Positions 25,501-37,323 of a stretch of DNA of 64,000 nt are shown piece after piece (the first letter of the stretch is position 1; the number at the start of each line of letters is the position of its first letter). The DNA is from Manduca sexta. Its lineage: Eukaryota > Arthropoda > Insecta > Lepidoptera > Sphingidae. The stretch is taken from assembly GCF_014839805.1 (NCBI RefSeq), contig NC_051139.1, positions 3,348,001 through 3,412,000 on the forward strand, in the 5' to 3' direction. The translations under genes were made by a program, and so were the position numbers. The notes beneath the pieces are model-generated. The model was given only the letters and a program-made list of their open reading frames with translations. It did no database searches and was not told the DNA's origin.

Positions 25501-28500
25501 TGTATATGGATTATATTTATGTGAAACTTTAGCAGCCTGATATATTTATATCTGCAGAACAATGCGAGTTTGATGAGGTCCAGCTAGTGGTGGGTACCAA
25601 CGGTCCACGCGGCGGCGTGGCGGCGGCGCGGCTGCGTGCGGCGCGCTGGCGCGTGTGCGGCGCGGTCACGCCGGCCGACCGGCGGCAGGTCACGCTCAGC
25701 GGGGACGACAAGGCGCCTGCTGTCAGAGTCACGCCAGATAATGAGGGTAAGCACTAGGAACTATCACCAGCTATTCTTGCTCCACTGCAGATCTAAACTT
25801 CGAACTGGTCTTCCAGTTATGGTAATTTATGTCTTTGTAAAACCTTTTATTCAATAGGTCCCAGCTCTTCTGGCTTCATTTATTTTGGGCTTGTGATGTT
25901 TTGGAATGTGGTGTGTTACAAAGCTATAAAATTATGTTGCAGGTAAATGGTGTGTGTTCCTACCATCAGGAGTGTACACAGCTAAAGTGGATGTAACGGA
26001 GCAGGAACAGAGAGATGGACTTCAGTAAGTTTCTCATTATTGGCTTTAAAATATTCATTTACATAATATACAAGTTTGCAAACGAAATAAAAACATTAAG
26101 ATACCAAGAAAATCTATTGAAATTAAATTCTGAATATCCCTAACCAAATCTAATTATAATCCAGGTACTACCCAATGAACCAGAAAGTTTCTGTAGGCAA
26201 TGCTCCGGTAGATGGAATAGTGTTCTCACAGCTGAAAGGCAAGCTGAGCGGCAAGATCCAGTGTAAGGATAAGGCGGCGTGCGCGTCCATTCCTGTCACG
26301 CTGCGTCCGTTATCCGCCGATGGCGGGTATGTAGGCCAGCCGCAGTACACCGTCGCTATTGGTGAGTTGATTACTACATCTATAAAGGACTTCTTAGTTT
26401 TATATATAATATTTGTGAATGTTATGAATGGGAGGCGCTTACATGCAGTTGTTTATTTTATATAGATGGTGCATACACATTCGAAGAAGTGCTACCTGGC
26501 AGTGTGGAGGTGTCAGTCGGCGCTCAGCGGCTGTGCTGGGCGGACGCGAGACACAACGTGGCTGTCACGCAGGAGCACACCAACGTGCCCACATTCGAAC
26601 ACATTGGATACGTCATCTCACTTCATACCACACATGAAGTCGAAGTATGACGTATTGCTAAGTTTAGACCATGGTCTTGCAGCAATATTGATCAAGAACT
26701 ACCAAATGCATTTTCCTCTAAAAGCAATACTTAGTTGAATTGCCGCAAGTCCTGCAACCTTCAAAGTTTGCAGTGATGCTTGCCTGTTTATACAGTAAAA
26801 TTACTTGCTATATTCCCTTGTACAAGTTCTCGTTCGCTTATAAATCGCAGTCTATAAATTGCTCATAATAAACTTGTTTGTTGTTTATAAATAAATAAAA
26901 TAAATAAATAAAAATAAACATTTAATGGGTAAGTTAGATGTATTTAATATCTTCGAAAAAAAAATATCATTTTTCAAGTAATTGTGCAATTAACACCAAT
27001 TTTGTATAGCCACAAAATATATGGTTACCCATTAAGCTTTTGAAATAGTTAATATTAGGGCAATAATATATTGGTTTTGTTTAGTGTATAACTTTTTCAG
27101 ACCTGAAATTTGTAAATACATATCAACATATTTGTTAGAACCACTCCTATTTTTTTCCAGGTGGAGTATGTAGGCGCCAAGTCCAAGGGTTCTGTGCTGG
27201 CGCGCGCCGGCAGCAGCCTGCACTGCGTGCCGACCGCCGAGGTGCTTCAACTTACTCCACGAGGATGCCATCGCTTCCAACCGCCCGCTGCTACCGTGGA
27301 CACTTCAGCTGCTAATATTGAGGTAAAACTATGTTTTATGGTATATTATTTTAACTTATGTATGATAATATTATAAGTGTATACTGTAGATAGGCGATGG
27401 GAATATGACTTATTTCAACATTTGCCGCTTTGGTTACATTAGCTACATAGTCAGTGTGACCAAAACGGTAAAGCTAGATGTATATATACTGAAACTCATA
27501 GAATATTTCATTTAGATATGTGTATATTATCATTATTAAATGTTTACGAAATATATTGTGATAAATGTATGTTTGTAGCCAGTGCAGTTCGTGGCGGTGG
27601 CGCATGCGCAGGTGATCCAGGTGATATCTCCAGAGCCTGTCACCGATCTGATGGTCACCATCGCGTCTGACACTGACACCGAAGATGTCGGACCTTTGAA
27701 ATCTGTACCTTCTCCCGACGGTGGATATGTTTTTGAGCACACCATGTATTTGGCTGAGGTATGAGTTATTATCAGTATTATGTATTTGATACTAATGTAA
27801 GCCTTATACGTAAAGCCATTAGATTAGATTTCAATTGTACGGTTGGACTCCATGTATATACCATTTCAGATTGTAATACATTGACTGTGGTAACAAAAAA
27901 ATTAAATATCCATCAGTGCGTACTAAAAAGATACAAATGTTATGTGAGTCGCAATTAACGTTTTATTACTAAATACAATCTTGTACAGGGCGAGGTGCGG
28001 TGGGTATCTGCACGTTCGTCGTCGCTAGTAGTGGGCGGGGCCAAGCGCGTGCGCGCGAGCGGTGCGGGCGGCGCGGGCGGCGGCGCGTGCGGCGCGCCCA
28101 CCGTGCTGCGCGCGCGCGCCGCGCTCACGCTGCGCGGCCGCCTCGTGCCGCCCGTGCCGCAAGTCACTCTCACGCTCACAGGAGGTACGGAACAAAACTT
28201 TATCGCTGTCATTGTCTTTAAACGGATAAAAAAGGCACAATTGGTCCACTGTAACTGATAGGTAAATTGAATGGCGTCTAATATACTAAATATTGTTTAA
28301 CGCAGTATAATAATAATATCGTATAAATGAAATAATTACGAAAAAAACAATTTAGTCCGCCACTGCAGAAATATTATACAGGGTCATTTCGACATTGCGT
28401 TACTAAATGAAACCACAGATTCGTGGTGACCTGTGGTAACACCGTGCAAAATATTATTCATAAGTAACGAATATTTACGTCAATAATCCCGATTTTAGAT

Positions 28501-31500
28501 TTATGGTTTTTGATCACGCTGGCTCTTAGCGCGCTTAACTGAAGTGAATGAACTACGTCACAGCTGATGATATTATTACCGAACCTATAGGGTTCAGAAG
28601 GTCAACTCACAAATGAACTCCCAATACGTTCACTGACTTGGGTGCAGCAGTTCATTGAGTCAATAATTAATTACTACAAAAATATTTCGTCAATTATAAA
28701 CGTTATTTTCGTTAATAAAATAGTTTTCTTACCAAAAATTACCTACATAATTATTAAAGTTACAAGATTTAAATCTATTGGTATCGTATCTTTTGTAGAT
28801 TCTACATGATATTCCGACATTTATTTTAATTCCAACATTAATATTTCGGTTTGTCATAATATCTAAAAGAAGACTACGTAGACATTACCGAACGTCATAT
28901 TATGCTTTCTGTACCATTTCTTTGCTAGATAGACACTATGGCAACGCGTCCGAGTCTTTGACCGAGTCTGAAGAGCGCGGGATTATTCAATACAATGGTC
29001 GTACTCTTTCTCGCCTAAACTCGCAGTGTTGTCAGTATAAACATTTTTAATTCTATTAGATTTTTTTATTAAATGATGTTCTAACAGATTTAACACACAA
29101 TTGTATTACAAAATAAAATAAGTAATGATTTATGATGAAATGATTAATGAAAAGTCTACCTAATTAAAATAATACACAGCAATATTTTAGTATTTTTGAA
29201 ACATTATTTTAAGTAATAAAGTATAATAGACATTTTGGATTCAATCATTCATTTTCAATAGGCATATAGGGTATAAAATAAACAAGATATTGCACAATAA
29301 GGTAATAATAAAAAGTTTGGTAACACTGCGAGGGCACGTGTTAGTTGTAAAACTCTGGCTCGTCAAATATCGTGTACCTCCAGACTAGTGTTGCCAGGGT
29401 CAATTTGTTTAAAATCAAGAAGGTAAAACAAATCAAGATTTAGTGTTGTAGATCGGGACATAAAAAGCAAGTATTTTTTTTATTTAAGTTTTATGTATTG
29501 CGTTTTACAAAAATATCACTGCCAAGTCATGCTAAAGTTGTGTTTTAATTTGGATGTCTGTTTTAACATCAAAGCACAGATCGCCGGGTAGTCGCATCTC
29601 TAAGCAAGAGAATAAAACAAAACTGTACCTTTAGCGCTAGTGAGATGATACGTGCTATTTTGATTGCATTGTCGCACTCAACACAGTGATGAATGCGTAG
29701 TTTATTTTTTCATAATACTTAATGGTTTTAATAATTTTATTGGTGCAAAACGGGTCACGTCCCCAGAATTCTGAAAATCGGGACATCCCGCGCAAATCGG
29801 GACATCAGGCAACTCCAGACCCTTGCCGCTACTTTGTGGAATTCGCTAAACTCGTGTGTCGCGTGTTGGTCGGTCAGGCACAAAGAAATTTAAAGTAGTC
29901 CCCTAAATGCGACTTTAACGTGTATAAAATAGAGTTTATTTTTAAAAATATTTTTTGTCATTTTGAATATTTTACGATCGCGAAGTTGCATCGTTGACGC
30001 GTACGCGAAACTGAACTAATCACAATCTATTGATTATGTTTCTGTCGGAGGCTGTCATTACGATTTTAATGTGGATTTATGAATTTGCGATAGGTACTGA
30101 ATGGAAAAATCCAATATCATTTTGTCCGATCCGGGATTCGATCCCGTGACCTTAGCAAAGCATCCGTACTATAATACAACTGCGGCACCGAGGTAGTCAC
30201 AAATTAACTGTATTAAAAATACTTTGAAGTATGAAACAACTTTTAAAGGAACAAGCAATCTACTAAACATCATTAGGTATTGGTAAACGCATTTACTTTT
30301 TTGAAAACATGTTTAGATACCTATTGCGACGCCGCGCCGCGCCGTGACGTATCCCGTCGCTCGACATTTTTACCTCAAACTATCACATTACCTAATTATT
30401 ATCAAGATTGTAACTTCATTATTAATTGTTCGTGTGAATTGCCAGACTTGCAGAATAATATTTTATTGTTATGAGTGTTATAAATCTAACCGTTGAACGT
30501 ATTTATTATACCTATTTATCTACTAAAATGGATGAACTACCTACATTAGAATGTGTGTGTTTTGATTTAAAAGAATGAAACCACTTTAAAATTACGGAAA
30601 TCATGTGTTATGTGTACCTAACTTATGCAGTTGTGGTTGTTTGATTAGTGTCATTTGCTTATGATGATAGTTTGAGCATAGAAAATATGGTTCTAATGAA
30701 ATGTGATGATTAGTGCGTGATGTTTATGTTGGCGTTGGATGTCCACCTGCAAGGTGGACAGACGACTTGATAAACGTCGCGGGAACACATTGGATGCAGG
30801 CAGCTTTCGACAGGTCCGTCTGGAAATCTTTAGGAGAGGCCTATGTTCAACAGTGGACTTTATGTGGCTGATGATGATAATGATGTTTAGGTATGTGTCT
30901 TTTTGTAACGTCGGCGTAGCGTCGTCGTTGCTGGTCTAATTGTTGATTGAGTGATGTGGCACGACACAAAATCCTAGGTAGTTAAAACGCCGACATCAGC
31001 TGTTCGGTTGCGGCGCGGCGCGCGGTTCGACGAACTACCCTTGCGCTCCGAGTGTGCATCACTCGTTCGTGTGCGTGAGCATAATATTATCAATGACTGT
31101 GTGCGATGTTGCCGCTCCGACGAATTCTAGTATAGTAGTAGTGGCAAAAGGTGTGTAAAAATAAAATGACTATTTGAATATTTATTTTGTTTGAAAATTT
31201 TACTTTTTTGTTTTTGACCTTAGGTTAAAGTAACTTATAGTAAACTGCTTCTTTCAAGATGACTTTCTCGCAGTTAAATTTAAGTCTAGGGTTACAAAAT
31301 GACCCTGTATACGAAAATGTAAATGACCTGAAATCCAAATATTATAATATCAGTTTAAATGCAATAGGAATAAGAATAATTTATTAATTAAAATATGATT
31401 TCACTCCTACAGAGGACGATTTGAAGCTGACTCAAGTGACCACTGAAGACGGAACATATAAGTTCGGACCTCTAGACGCGTCCAAGGATTACGTGATCAC

Positions 31501-34500
31501 CGCTGAGAAGGAGTCGTACGTGTTCACCGGCCCCGACGAGAAGGGAGACATCATCGCGCACAAGCTGGCCGAAATACTCGTGCAGTTGGTCGATGATGCT
31601 GACGAGTCACCGTTACAGGTGCCGTATTAATTTTTATTATCAGGCTGTTTTGGGCAGTAGCTTTTAAAGTTAAATGATAATTATTACAATAAAAGATAAT
31701 AACTATTAAATGACACAGATCAATTAATCAGTCATCTATATTTGTTTCTGCCCATCCAAAGGTTGTCTGGAAGAAATCGCTTTTAGTGATAAGACTGCCC
31801 ATTGTAAAATGTCCATGTTGAGGCGCTCCTTTTTCCGCACTTAGCCCGTAGTAGGTCGGGCCGTTGTGCGTGCCCATGTTTTGAATTTGCTTTCTTCTAT
31901 TATTATTATGATCAATAGAAAAGTGACTGATGCCAAATTCAACCTTCGCACTTGCCAATGCAGTAGAAATCAGCATGACAAGGAAATGGTATCGCTTGCA
32001 TTACTATGAGTATAAATCGCAGGGTGCGCTGGTGTCGGTGAGTGGCGGTTCGTACCGCCGCAACGTCGCCAGCGGCAGCGACGGCGCGCTGCGGTTCGCG
32101 GCGCTGCGGCCCGACACGTACTACGTGAAGCCGCACATGAAGGAGTACCGGTTCGCGCCGCCGCACGAGATCGTGCCCGTCACGGACGGACGTACTCACA
32201 AACTCACGCTTAGGTATGCAACGTTCAATGTGATTGTGTTAATTATCAGCCCTTTATTGTCCCACTGCTGGGCATGGGCCTCCTCTACTATCGAGAGGGA
32301 TTAGGCCTTAGTCCATCACGCTAACACGCATTTTGCTTAGGTATATATTATGTTTTCTCTCTACATAAACCTTTATATTTTTCCTTTTACGACATACAGA
32401 ATTTCTAATTACAAAACACTTTTTGGCAGTAGTTTGCGTTTGTTGCTTTAATGCATGAATGTTATGATGCCAAATAAATACATAATGTATGATTTGGGCC
32501 TATGTATTATGTGATACACAGTCTCCTGTCATTAATTAATTTAATGTTTTTATTCAGAGGTGTACGTGTGGCGTGGTCGTGCAGCGGCTCGCTGGTGTCG
32601 GCGGCGGGTGCGGCGTGGCGCGGCGCCATACTAGTCGCTACGCCCATCTCGCCCACTTCGGTCACCGGGGAAGCGCGCTGTGCGGTGGAAGAGGCCACCA
32701 CTGATCAGAATGGATTGTTTAGGTAACTATCTAGTACCAAATATATGTTTTTATCAGTTGTAGAGTCGCGCTTTATTCATTTGTGTATAATATACATCAT
32801 GAATGGAGCAGTTCAGCCACACTGATAACACCTTTGAGCCGAATAACAACATGAATAGTTTTCCTACAAGGGTCTTCAGAACTATTTTTTGACAATCCAA
32901 TAAACACGCATCACCTTTTTTTTATTAATCTCACCAAAATTCAAGTGATTACTTTCGTTAACTATTAAAAGACTGTCCATTTAATTATTTTAGGCAGGTT
33001 TTTTTTTTTTATATAACGTTAAATTATTCATAGAATTCGAGGCCTGCTTCCGAACTGCGTGTACACGATACATCTGAAGGAGTCATCCAATCCTGAACTG
33101 AATGGACTGAAGATCACCAAAGCACCGGCTCTGATTGAGGTTTGTTACACCTACTACAACATTAAACAGATAAAGCAATTCGTAACTCCAATGTTAACCA
33201 ACCGTATAGCATACCACCAGTTATCGTATCATTAAAAAACTTAACAACTAAATTAAAAAAAAAACCTTTGTTTTACTTGAACACTTACCACTTTTGTAAT
33301 CAACTTAAATTAAAAGCTTGCTTTTATTTATATACATCCTTTAACAATAAATTATCACAAATGCTGATACAACTAAAGTTTACCCAGGTAACATTTTGGG
33401 ACACACAGAATCTAATTATTGAATTACACTACAAGAGAAATTGTGACACAAATGGCAGATGTAAATTTCTTTACACTTAAGTTATTTACACAGTCGTTGA
33501 TTCTTCGCTAATAAAATTATGGCGACACAATTAATATCATAATTAGACCCACTATATACACTATACACAGAGTGTACCATGTATAATGTCGTAGTCTATA
33601 TTTAGCTATATACCTCAATGGGCGATTTGTAATAACAATGATGTTTCAGGTGAAAGACAACAAAGACATTACCGGCGTGGTGGTGATCGCGATCCAGCCC
33701 CTGCAAATAACGGACGCGAGCGTGCTCGTGCGCACGCAGAACATCGACCACTACAAGACGTTGCGACTCACGCTGGCGTTAGAGGCTGCGCCTCATTCAC
33801 CGATATATACCACCAAACTTGATCCTGGTAGGTCATGCAATATGAAGACAATTGAGTGGTTGAATGTGTATACATTTCATTAAAAAGAAATCTAGCTATG
33901 AAAAGGAACATAAATATTTGAATAAATATAGGTTAAAAGCTTTTTAAACGTTAAGGCGTGACGTCACTAACTTGATTGTGCTCGAGTATGAGCGGGATAG
34001 CGCTATACATCGACTACACCTCCATACATGCTCATATCTTTAATATGTTTTCCAGTGGGCTACAACCAGAACATGAACCCTGGTCTCATGTACGTCCTGC
34101 CGCGCCTCCCAGCCGATAACAAGACTTATGTGCTGCAATTAGAATCCACTTTGTCCAAAACCACACATGTGTACAACGAAGAGGTGCATTACTTCAACTC
34201 TGATGGGCGTTTCAAGCATTTTACCATCGATTTTATGCCTAAGGTTTGGGATGTTATTTTAAATTCTTACTGTATTTTTCCCAGTGTTTTTTGGAGATAT
34301 AAATTATTATTGTTTAGGCAATTCAAAAAGTCTGATTAAAATATTTATTATTTGTTTGTATTGGATAAAATATACAAAAAATATGAATGATTAATTACAT
34401 ACTTAAATGTACCTTGAAAATAGTATTTGTGCATCTATATTAATTTACCCAGTGATCACTAATCCACTACCAAATCTTTTTCAGGTGAAATCAGCCGAGC

Positions 34501-34754
34501 AGGAGTTGCGCCAGACATCCCTACTAGTTATCCCCCTGGTGATAATCGTACTAGTGTTGTACCAGGAGCGCGACCGGCTGGCGCAGCCCGTGGCCGCGCT
34601 CGGTGCACTCGCCGCCGCCGCCCGCGCACGCGCACGCGCCGCGCGACCTGCGCGAGCGCCGCGACACGACGTGCTCGACCGCGCCAGCATCGACCACATA
34701 CTCACCACCGTCAACGCCGCCGGCAAGAAGCAGAGCAAGAAGAAGGCCGCGTGA
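22598..34754 (+). CDS. NOMO: Nodal modulator (NOMO), ER membrane protein, 19 exons
   Basis: Exons: 22598-22743, 22927-23313, 23794-23953, 24387-24635, 25100-25268, 25558-25746, 25943-26024, 26165-26361, 26466-26644, 27161-27322, 27579-27758, 27989-28184, 31413-31618, 32023-32213, 32558-32722, 33034-33139, 33650-33827, 34056-34243, 34485-34754. All joins are GT-AG and keep phase, giving 1199 residues against about 1222 in human NOMO1. A signal peptide covers residues 1-24, followed by the family hallmark DIIGCGGFVKS. Repeated beta-sandwich (carbohydrate-binding/fibronectin-like) units with G-x-Y-x-F/L-x-x-L-x-P-G motifs fill the lumenal part. A hydrophobic segment at about 1121-1136 is the single membrane span, and the tail ends in lysines. 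NOMO works with Nicalin and TMEM147 in the ER multipass translocon (BOS complex). Exons 6, 12, 15 and 19 are unusually GC-rich; exon 12 encodes a Gly/Ala-rich insert. The start ATG was chosen for its signal peptide; an in-frame TTG upstream is not used. Confidence 0.95.
24667..24795 (+). repeat. Interspersed repeat fragment in NOMO intron 4
   Basis: The run CCGTCTGATGGTAAATGG followed by a GCCCGAGGACATATGC stretch resembles a dispersed lepidopteran repeat and is related to the fragment at 16661-16808. It lies wholly in the intron. Confidence 0.45.
26743..26812 (+). repeat. Short dispersed repeat in NOMO intron 9, related to 53591-53660
   Basis: AAGTCCTGCAACCTTCAAAG and the following TTTGCAG match, with substitutions, a segment at about 53591-53660. 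The nature of the repeat is not determined. Confidence 0.4.
30117..30200 (-). repeat. tRNA-derived SINE fragment (CCTCGGTGCCGCAG type)
   Basis: On the minus strand the fragment reads CTACCTCGGTGCCGCAGTTG and later GGGATCGAATCCCGG, that is, A-box-like and B-box-like Pol III promoter blocks in tRNA order. Relatives in the same orientation are at 47441-47622 and 63158-63392. Confidence 0.65.
30734..30893 (+). repeat. RTE-type LINE 3' end (copy 1)
   Basis: Translation from about 30740 gives CPPARWTDDLINVAGTHWMQ and then a W-K-S-L-G-E-A-Y-V-Q-Q-W block before a stop. This is the C-terminus I associate with reverse transcriptases of lepidopteran RTE elements, followed by a GATGAT-rich tail. Only the last 40 or so codons remain. 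Further copies of this end occur at about 50310-50390, 51440-51570, 52560-52620 and 53700-53805. Confidence 0.7.
31733..31835 (+). repeat. Probable LINE 3' UTR fragment in NOMO intron 13
   Basis: The stretch GGTTGTCTGGAAGAAATCGC followed by TTTTAGTGATAAGACTGCCC is a sequence I recall as the 3' untranslated end of a common lepidopteran LINE. It lies between exons 13 and 14 and has no coding content. Confidence 0.45.
32236..32335 (-). repeat. 3' fragment of a tRNA-derived SINE (same family as 56987-57319)
   Basis: On the minus strand it reads GACTAAGGCCTAATCCCTCT and AGTAGAGGAGGCCC, matching the 3' half of the full-length SINE at 56987-57319. It is truncated and lies in NOMO intron 14. Confidence 0.65.
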
Positions 34755-35081
34755 GACTAAGGAACTAGTCAACTTTATACCGTCACCACATTGGGCGTAT
34801 TTGTCCAAATATTTGCGTCTTTTGTCCAAACCAATATCAACTTTGTATTGTGTACGAAGTTGGTCAAATAACGCAAATATTTGCTCAAATATGTGAAGTA
34901 TGGTGGCACCGTGTTAGCATTTATGTGTGGTGAAAAGTGATATGAGTGAAAGTAGTGAATATAACTAAAGTAAATTGATTTACATTTGAAATAATGTCAT
35001 CAGTCTACCGTCACGAATAGTTCTGCCAACGTAGTTAAATGATTTTCTTATACCCCTCTGAAATATGCCTACTCTAAATAC
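34755..35081. other. NOMO 3' flank
   Basis: No further gene is visible. A pair of partly complementary GTCCAAATATTTGC/GCAAATATTTGCTC stretches at 34803-34890 could form a hairpin in the NOMO 3' UTR. The nearest AATAAA is well downstream (35902), so the poly(A) site is not fixed. Confidence 0.4.
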
Positions 35082-35322
35082 TATCCCCTTTATTCATAGA
35101 CGTTATTTATCTGAAGATGGAGCATTACTGTGATAACAAGTCTGTTTCTAAGTGCTGACAGCATAGCAGCCTTTGCAGTGCGTATACATAGCCGTTGTGA
35201 TTGGCTAATATTGTGATACAACTTAAATCTAGTTGGCTGTCAGATAAACAAAGCTGAGAAACAGACTTGTTATCACAGCAATGCTTCGTCCTTAGATAAT
35301 AACATCTATGAATAAGGGGGTA
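35082..35322. mobile_element. MITE with about 58-bp terminal inverted repeats
   Basis: The left arm runs from TATCCCCTTTATTCATAG through GTGATAACAAGTCTGTTTCT (about 35082-35150). The right arm is its inverse complement, AGAAACAGACTTGTTATCAC through CTATGAATAAGGGGGTA. The arms differ at only a handful of positions over roughly 58 bp. The interior of about 110 bp has no coding frame. The element type is not assigned; no clear target duplication was seen. Confidence 0.75.
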
Positions 35323-35771
35323 TGAAAATATCACTCGAATCAGCTTATCCAGCATCCTACCTACGAATACTAAAATTTTGTGGGTGCAAATATCCATATA
35401 TGCATAGGACAAAAAGGTAAGAAGACGATAATATTATATTTACTTTATTTATTGATATGCATACATATTACGCGACACATGTGAAAATTTTGGTTCAAGT
35501 TTGTACATTGTAATGGCTCTGTTCAAACTCAACATTCATAGGGTCATAAAAATAATACATATAGTTGTTAAATTCAATTTATATTGTATCTGTTTAAATT
35601 ATATAGCATCGAAAAGGTTGAATAGGATTCAAAAACTATCCTCTGAAATTTAGATAGCTACACTTTATTAGACTGATTTTCTATACAATGGTTTCATGAT
35701 ATTCAAAATATAGGCATATTTTCATGCCTTGCCACATTATCCATTCTATATTCATTCCATAGTGGCTCACG

Positions 35772-36062
35772 TAAGTGTGTCGTATTCCGGGATCAACCTG
35801 TGTATATCCGGTTTCAACAGGCCGGCATAATTGTGTTATTTAAATCCGGTAAAAATCAACAAGTTATAAGTCGAGAAGGGTAATCATACTCTCGGCACGT
35901 GCAATAAATGGCTACCCCTACACCTTATTATCAAAATCAAACACAGGACAGTCCCCTATTGTGTCGACTGTCGAAGGGTAATCATCTCTCGTCAGTCAAC
36001 TTATGGGACCCCACTCCTTATTATCAGGTGCAGTGGAGTCATTATGCCGTGCACGTATAAAA
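35772..36062 (+). repeat. Interspersed repeat with internal partial duplication (copy 1)
   Basis: The unit contains CAACAGGCCGGCATAATTG, two GAAGGGTAATCAT stretches followed by CTCTCG or CTCTCGTC, and ends in a GTGCAGTGGAGTCATT/GCCGTGCACGTAT block. A second copy with the same order is at 49471-49640 and part of a third at 48990-49110. The middle of this copy is expanded by an extra related segment. Confidence 0.6.
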
Positions 36063-37188
36063 ATATATATATTATAGTGTACATTTTAATTACAATAATT
36101 TTATAAAAGTTAGCAGTCCTAAATATTTAATAATTTTTTTATGCTATGTGAGTACGTACTTGTATTTAATTTAACCGAATTACTTTCATATATTTACCGA
36201 TAATGTTTTTAAAATTGAACAAAGAATAAGTGATGTGAAATGCTTTTGAAATGTGTTAAAATATTATGAATTGCTTTAGGATTAATTTATGAAAGGTTTT
36301 ATTTTTTAATATGGTGAATGTTTTAATTATTTGCTCAGTTAATTCCACTTTTTTTAAACTTTCAATAAAATTCCTATTTATTTCTGATGGTCGTATTTAA
36401 GTTATAATTTTACAGTAAAAAACTTTAAAAACTATTTAATTTTTTTTGTTTACAACATAAGAGTAATTTATTGAAAATGTTGAAGTATTTTTTAAATTCA
36501 GGTATAAATTATACACCCTGTATAACTTAACTATAAGTAAAGCTGGCAGCACACGTAAAGTTTGCAAATTTCCCGAACTTGTACACATCTAAATTACATG
36601 AATAATGTTTACAGACGATAACAATGAGAATATTATCAATAATTTCACTAAAGATTTTAGTTGGTCATGCATTGCCGGCCAGCTTTTCGTGTGCTGTCAG
36701 TCTCATATTTCTGTGGATTTCTGTTGGTTATTGAGTTGTGAACAATAAAAGCTGTTGTTGAATTGTTTGAGTATTTATTTGTAATAAATAACTTATTTCA
36801 TAGCCGCAATAAAAATATTAATAGAGTTGCTAATTTCATTTCTTGTAACAGTCCCCATATCTGTTTTCGCAGTCGTTCAAAGTTCTAGACTGATGATCCC
36901 AGAGACGAGCGTTTTCTTTGCTGAAAATGATTTAGAAAAAGTTTTAGATAATATTTTTGGAATAATTGTGTTCGGGCCGTCGCATGTGAGAAGTAGTAGT
37001 AAGAATTTTTTACTGTCAAACTGTTATCGACGTTGTCATCATTGAAATAATATTCAAAATCAATTAACAACAATGTAATGCAATTTAATCTTGTGTTAGT
37101 GAATTTTGAACATTATTTCTATGAAGAAAATGTCGGTAATATTTTGACAATAAAAAACCGTGCTGCGCTCCGCCATAACAGCGCCGGC
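36063..37188. other. Intergenic region with one short inverted-repeat element
   Basis: No supported gene. A 72-codon frame at 36827-37045 has no recognisable features. Confidence 0.45.
36543..36700. mobile_element. Short MITE with CTGGCAGCACACG ends
   Basis: The left end CTGGCAGCACACG and the right end CGTGTGCTGTCAG are inverse complements with a single mismatch, spaced 158 bp apart. The adjacent AAAGCTGG/CCAGCTTTT blocks also pair but are shifted. No coding content and no certain target duplication. Confidence 0.5.
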
Positions 37189-37323
37189 AGCTCTGTTTCC
37201 TAGAACAGCGGTGCCGTCACATAACGGATGAATTATTTGAACGCAAAAAGACGGTCGTCTTTACGGTGACAACATGTGGAAAGTACCAGCACCGTTACGG
37301 CCACCAATCAGTCGAAAAGAAAA

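Larger units (their letters stand above)
28375..31311. mobile_element. Nested DNA transposon with TATACAGGGTCATTT ends inside NOMO intron 12
   Basis: The left end at 28375 reads TATACAGGGTCATTTCG. The right end at 31295-31311 reads CAAAATGACCCTGTATA, its inverse complement with one difference. The left subterminal sequence (CATAAGTAACGAATATTTAC) is related to that of the shorter element at 19054. Within the 2.9 kb lie a tRNA-derived SINE fragment (30117-30200) and an RTE LINE 3' end (30734-30893), so later insertions are nested inside, or several insertions are stacked. No transposase frame is visible. It accounts for nearly all of the 3.2-kb intron. Confidence 0.6.

Noticed and set aside
27955..28258. 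Several overlapping frames on both strands around NOMO exon 12
   Set aside because: They are shadows of the GC-rich exon; only the plus-strand frame with matching splice phases fits NOMO.
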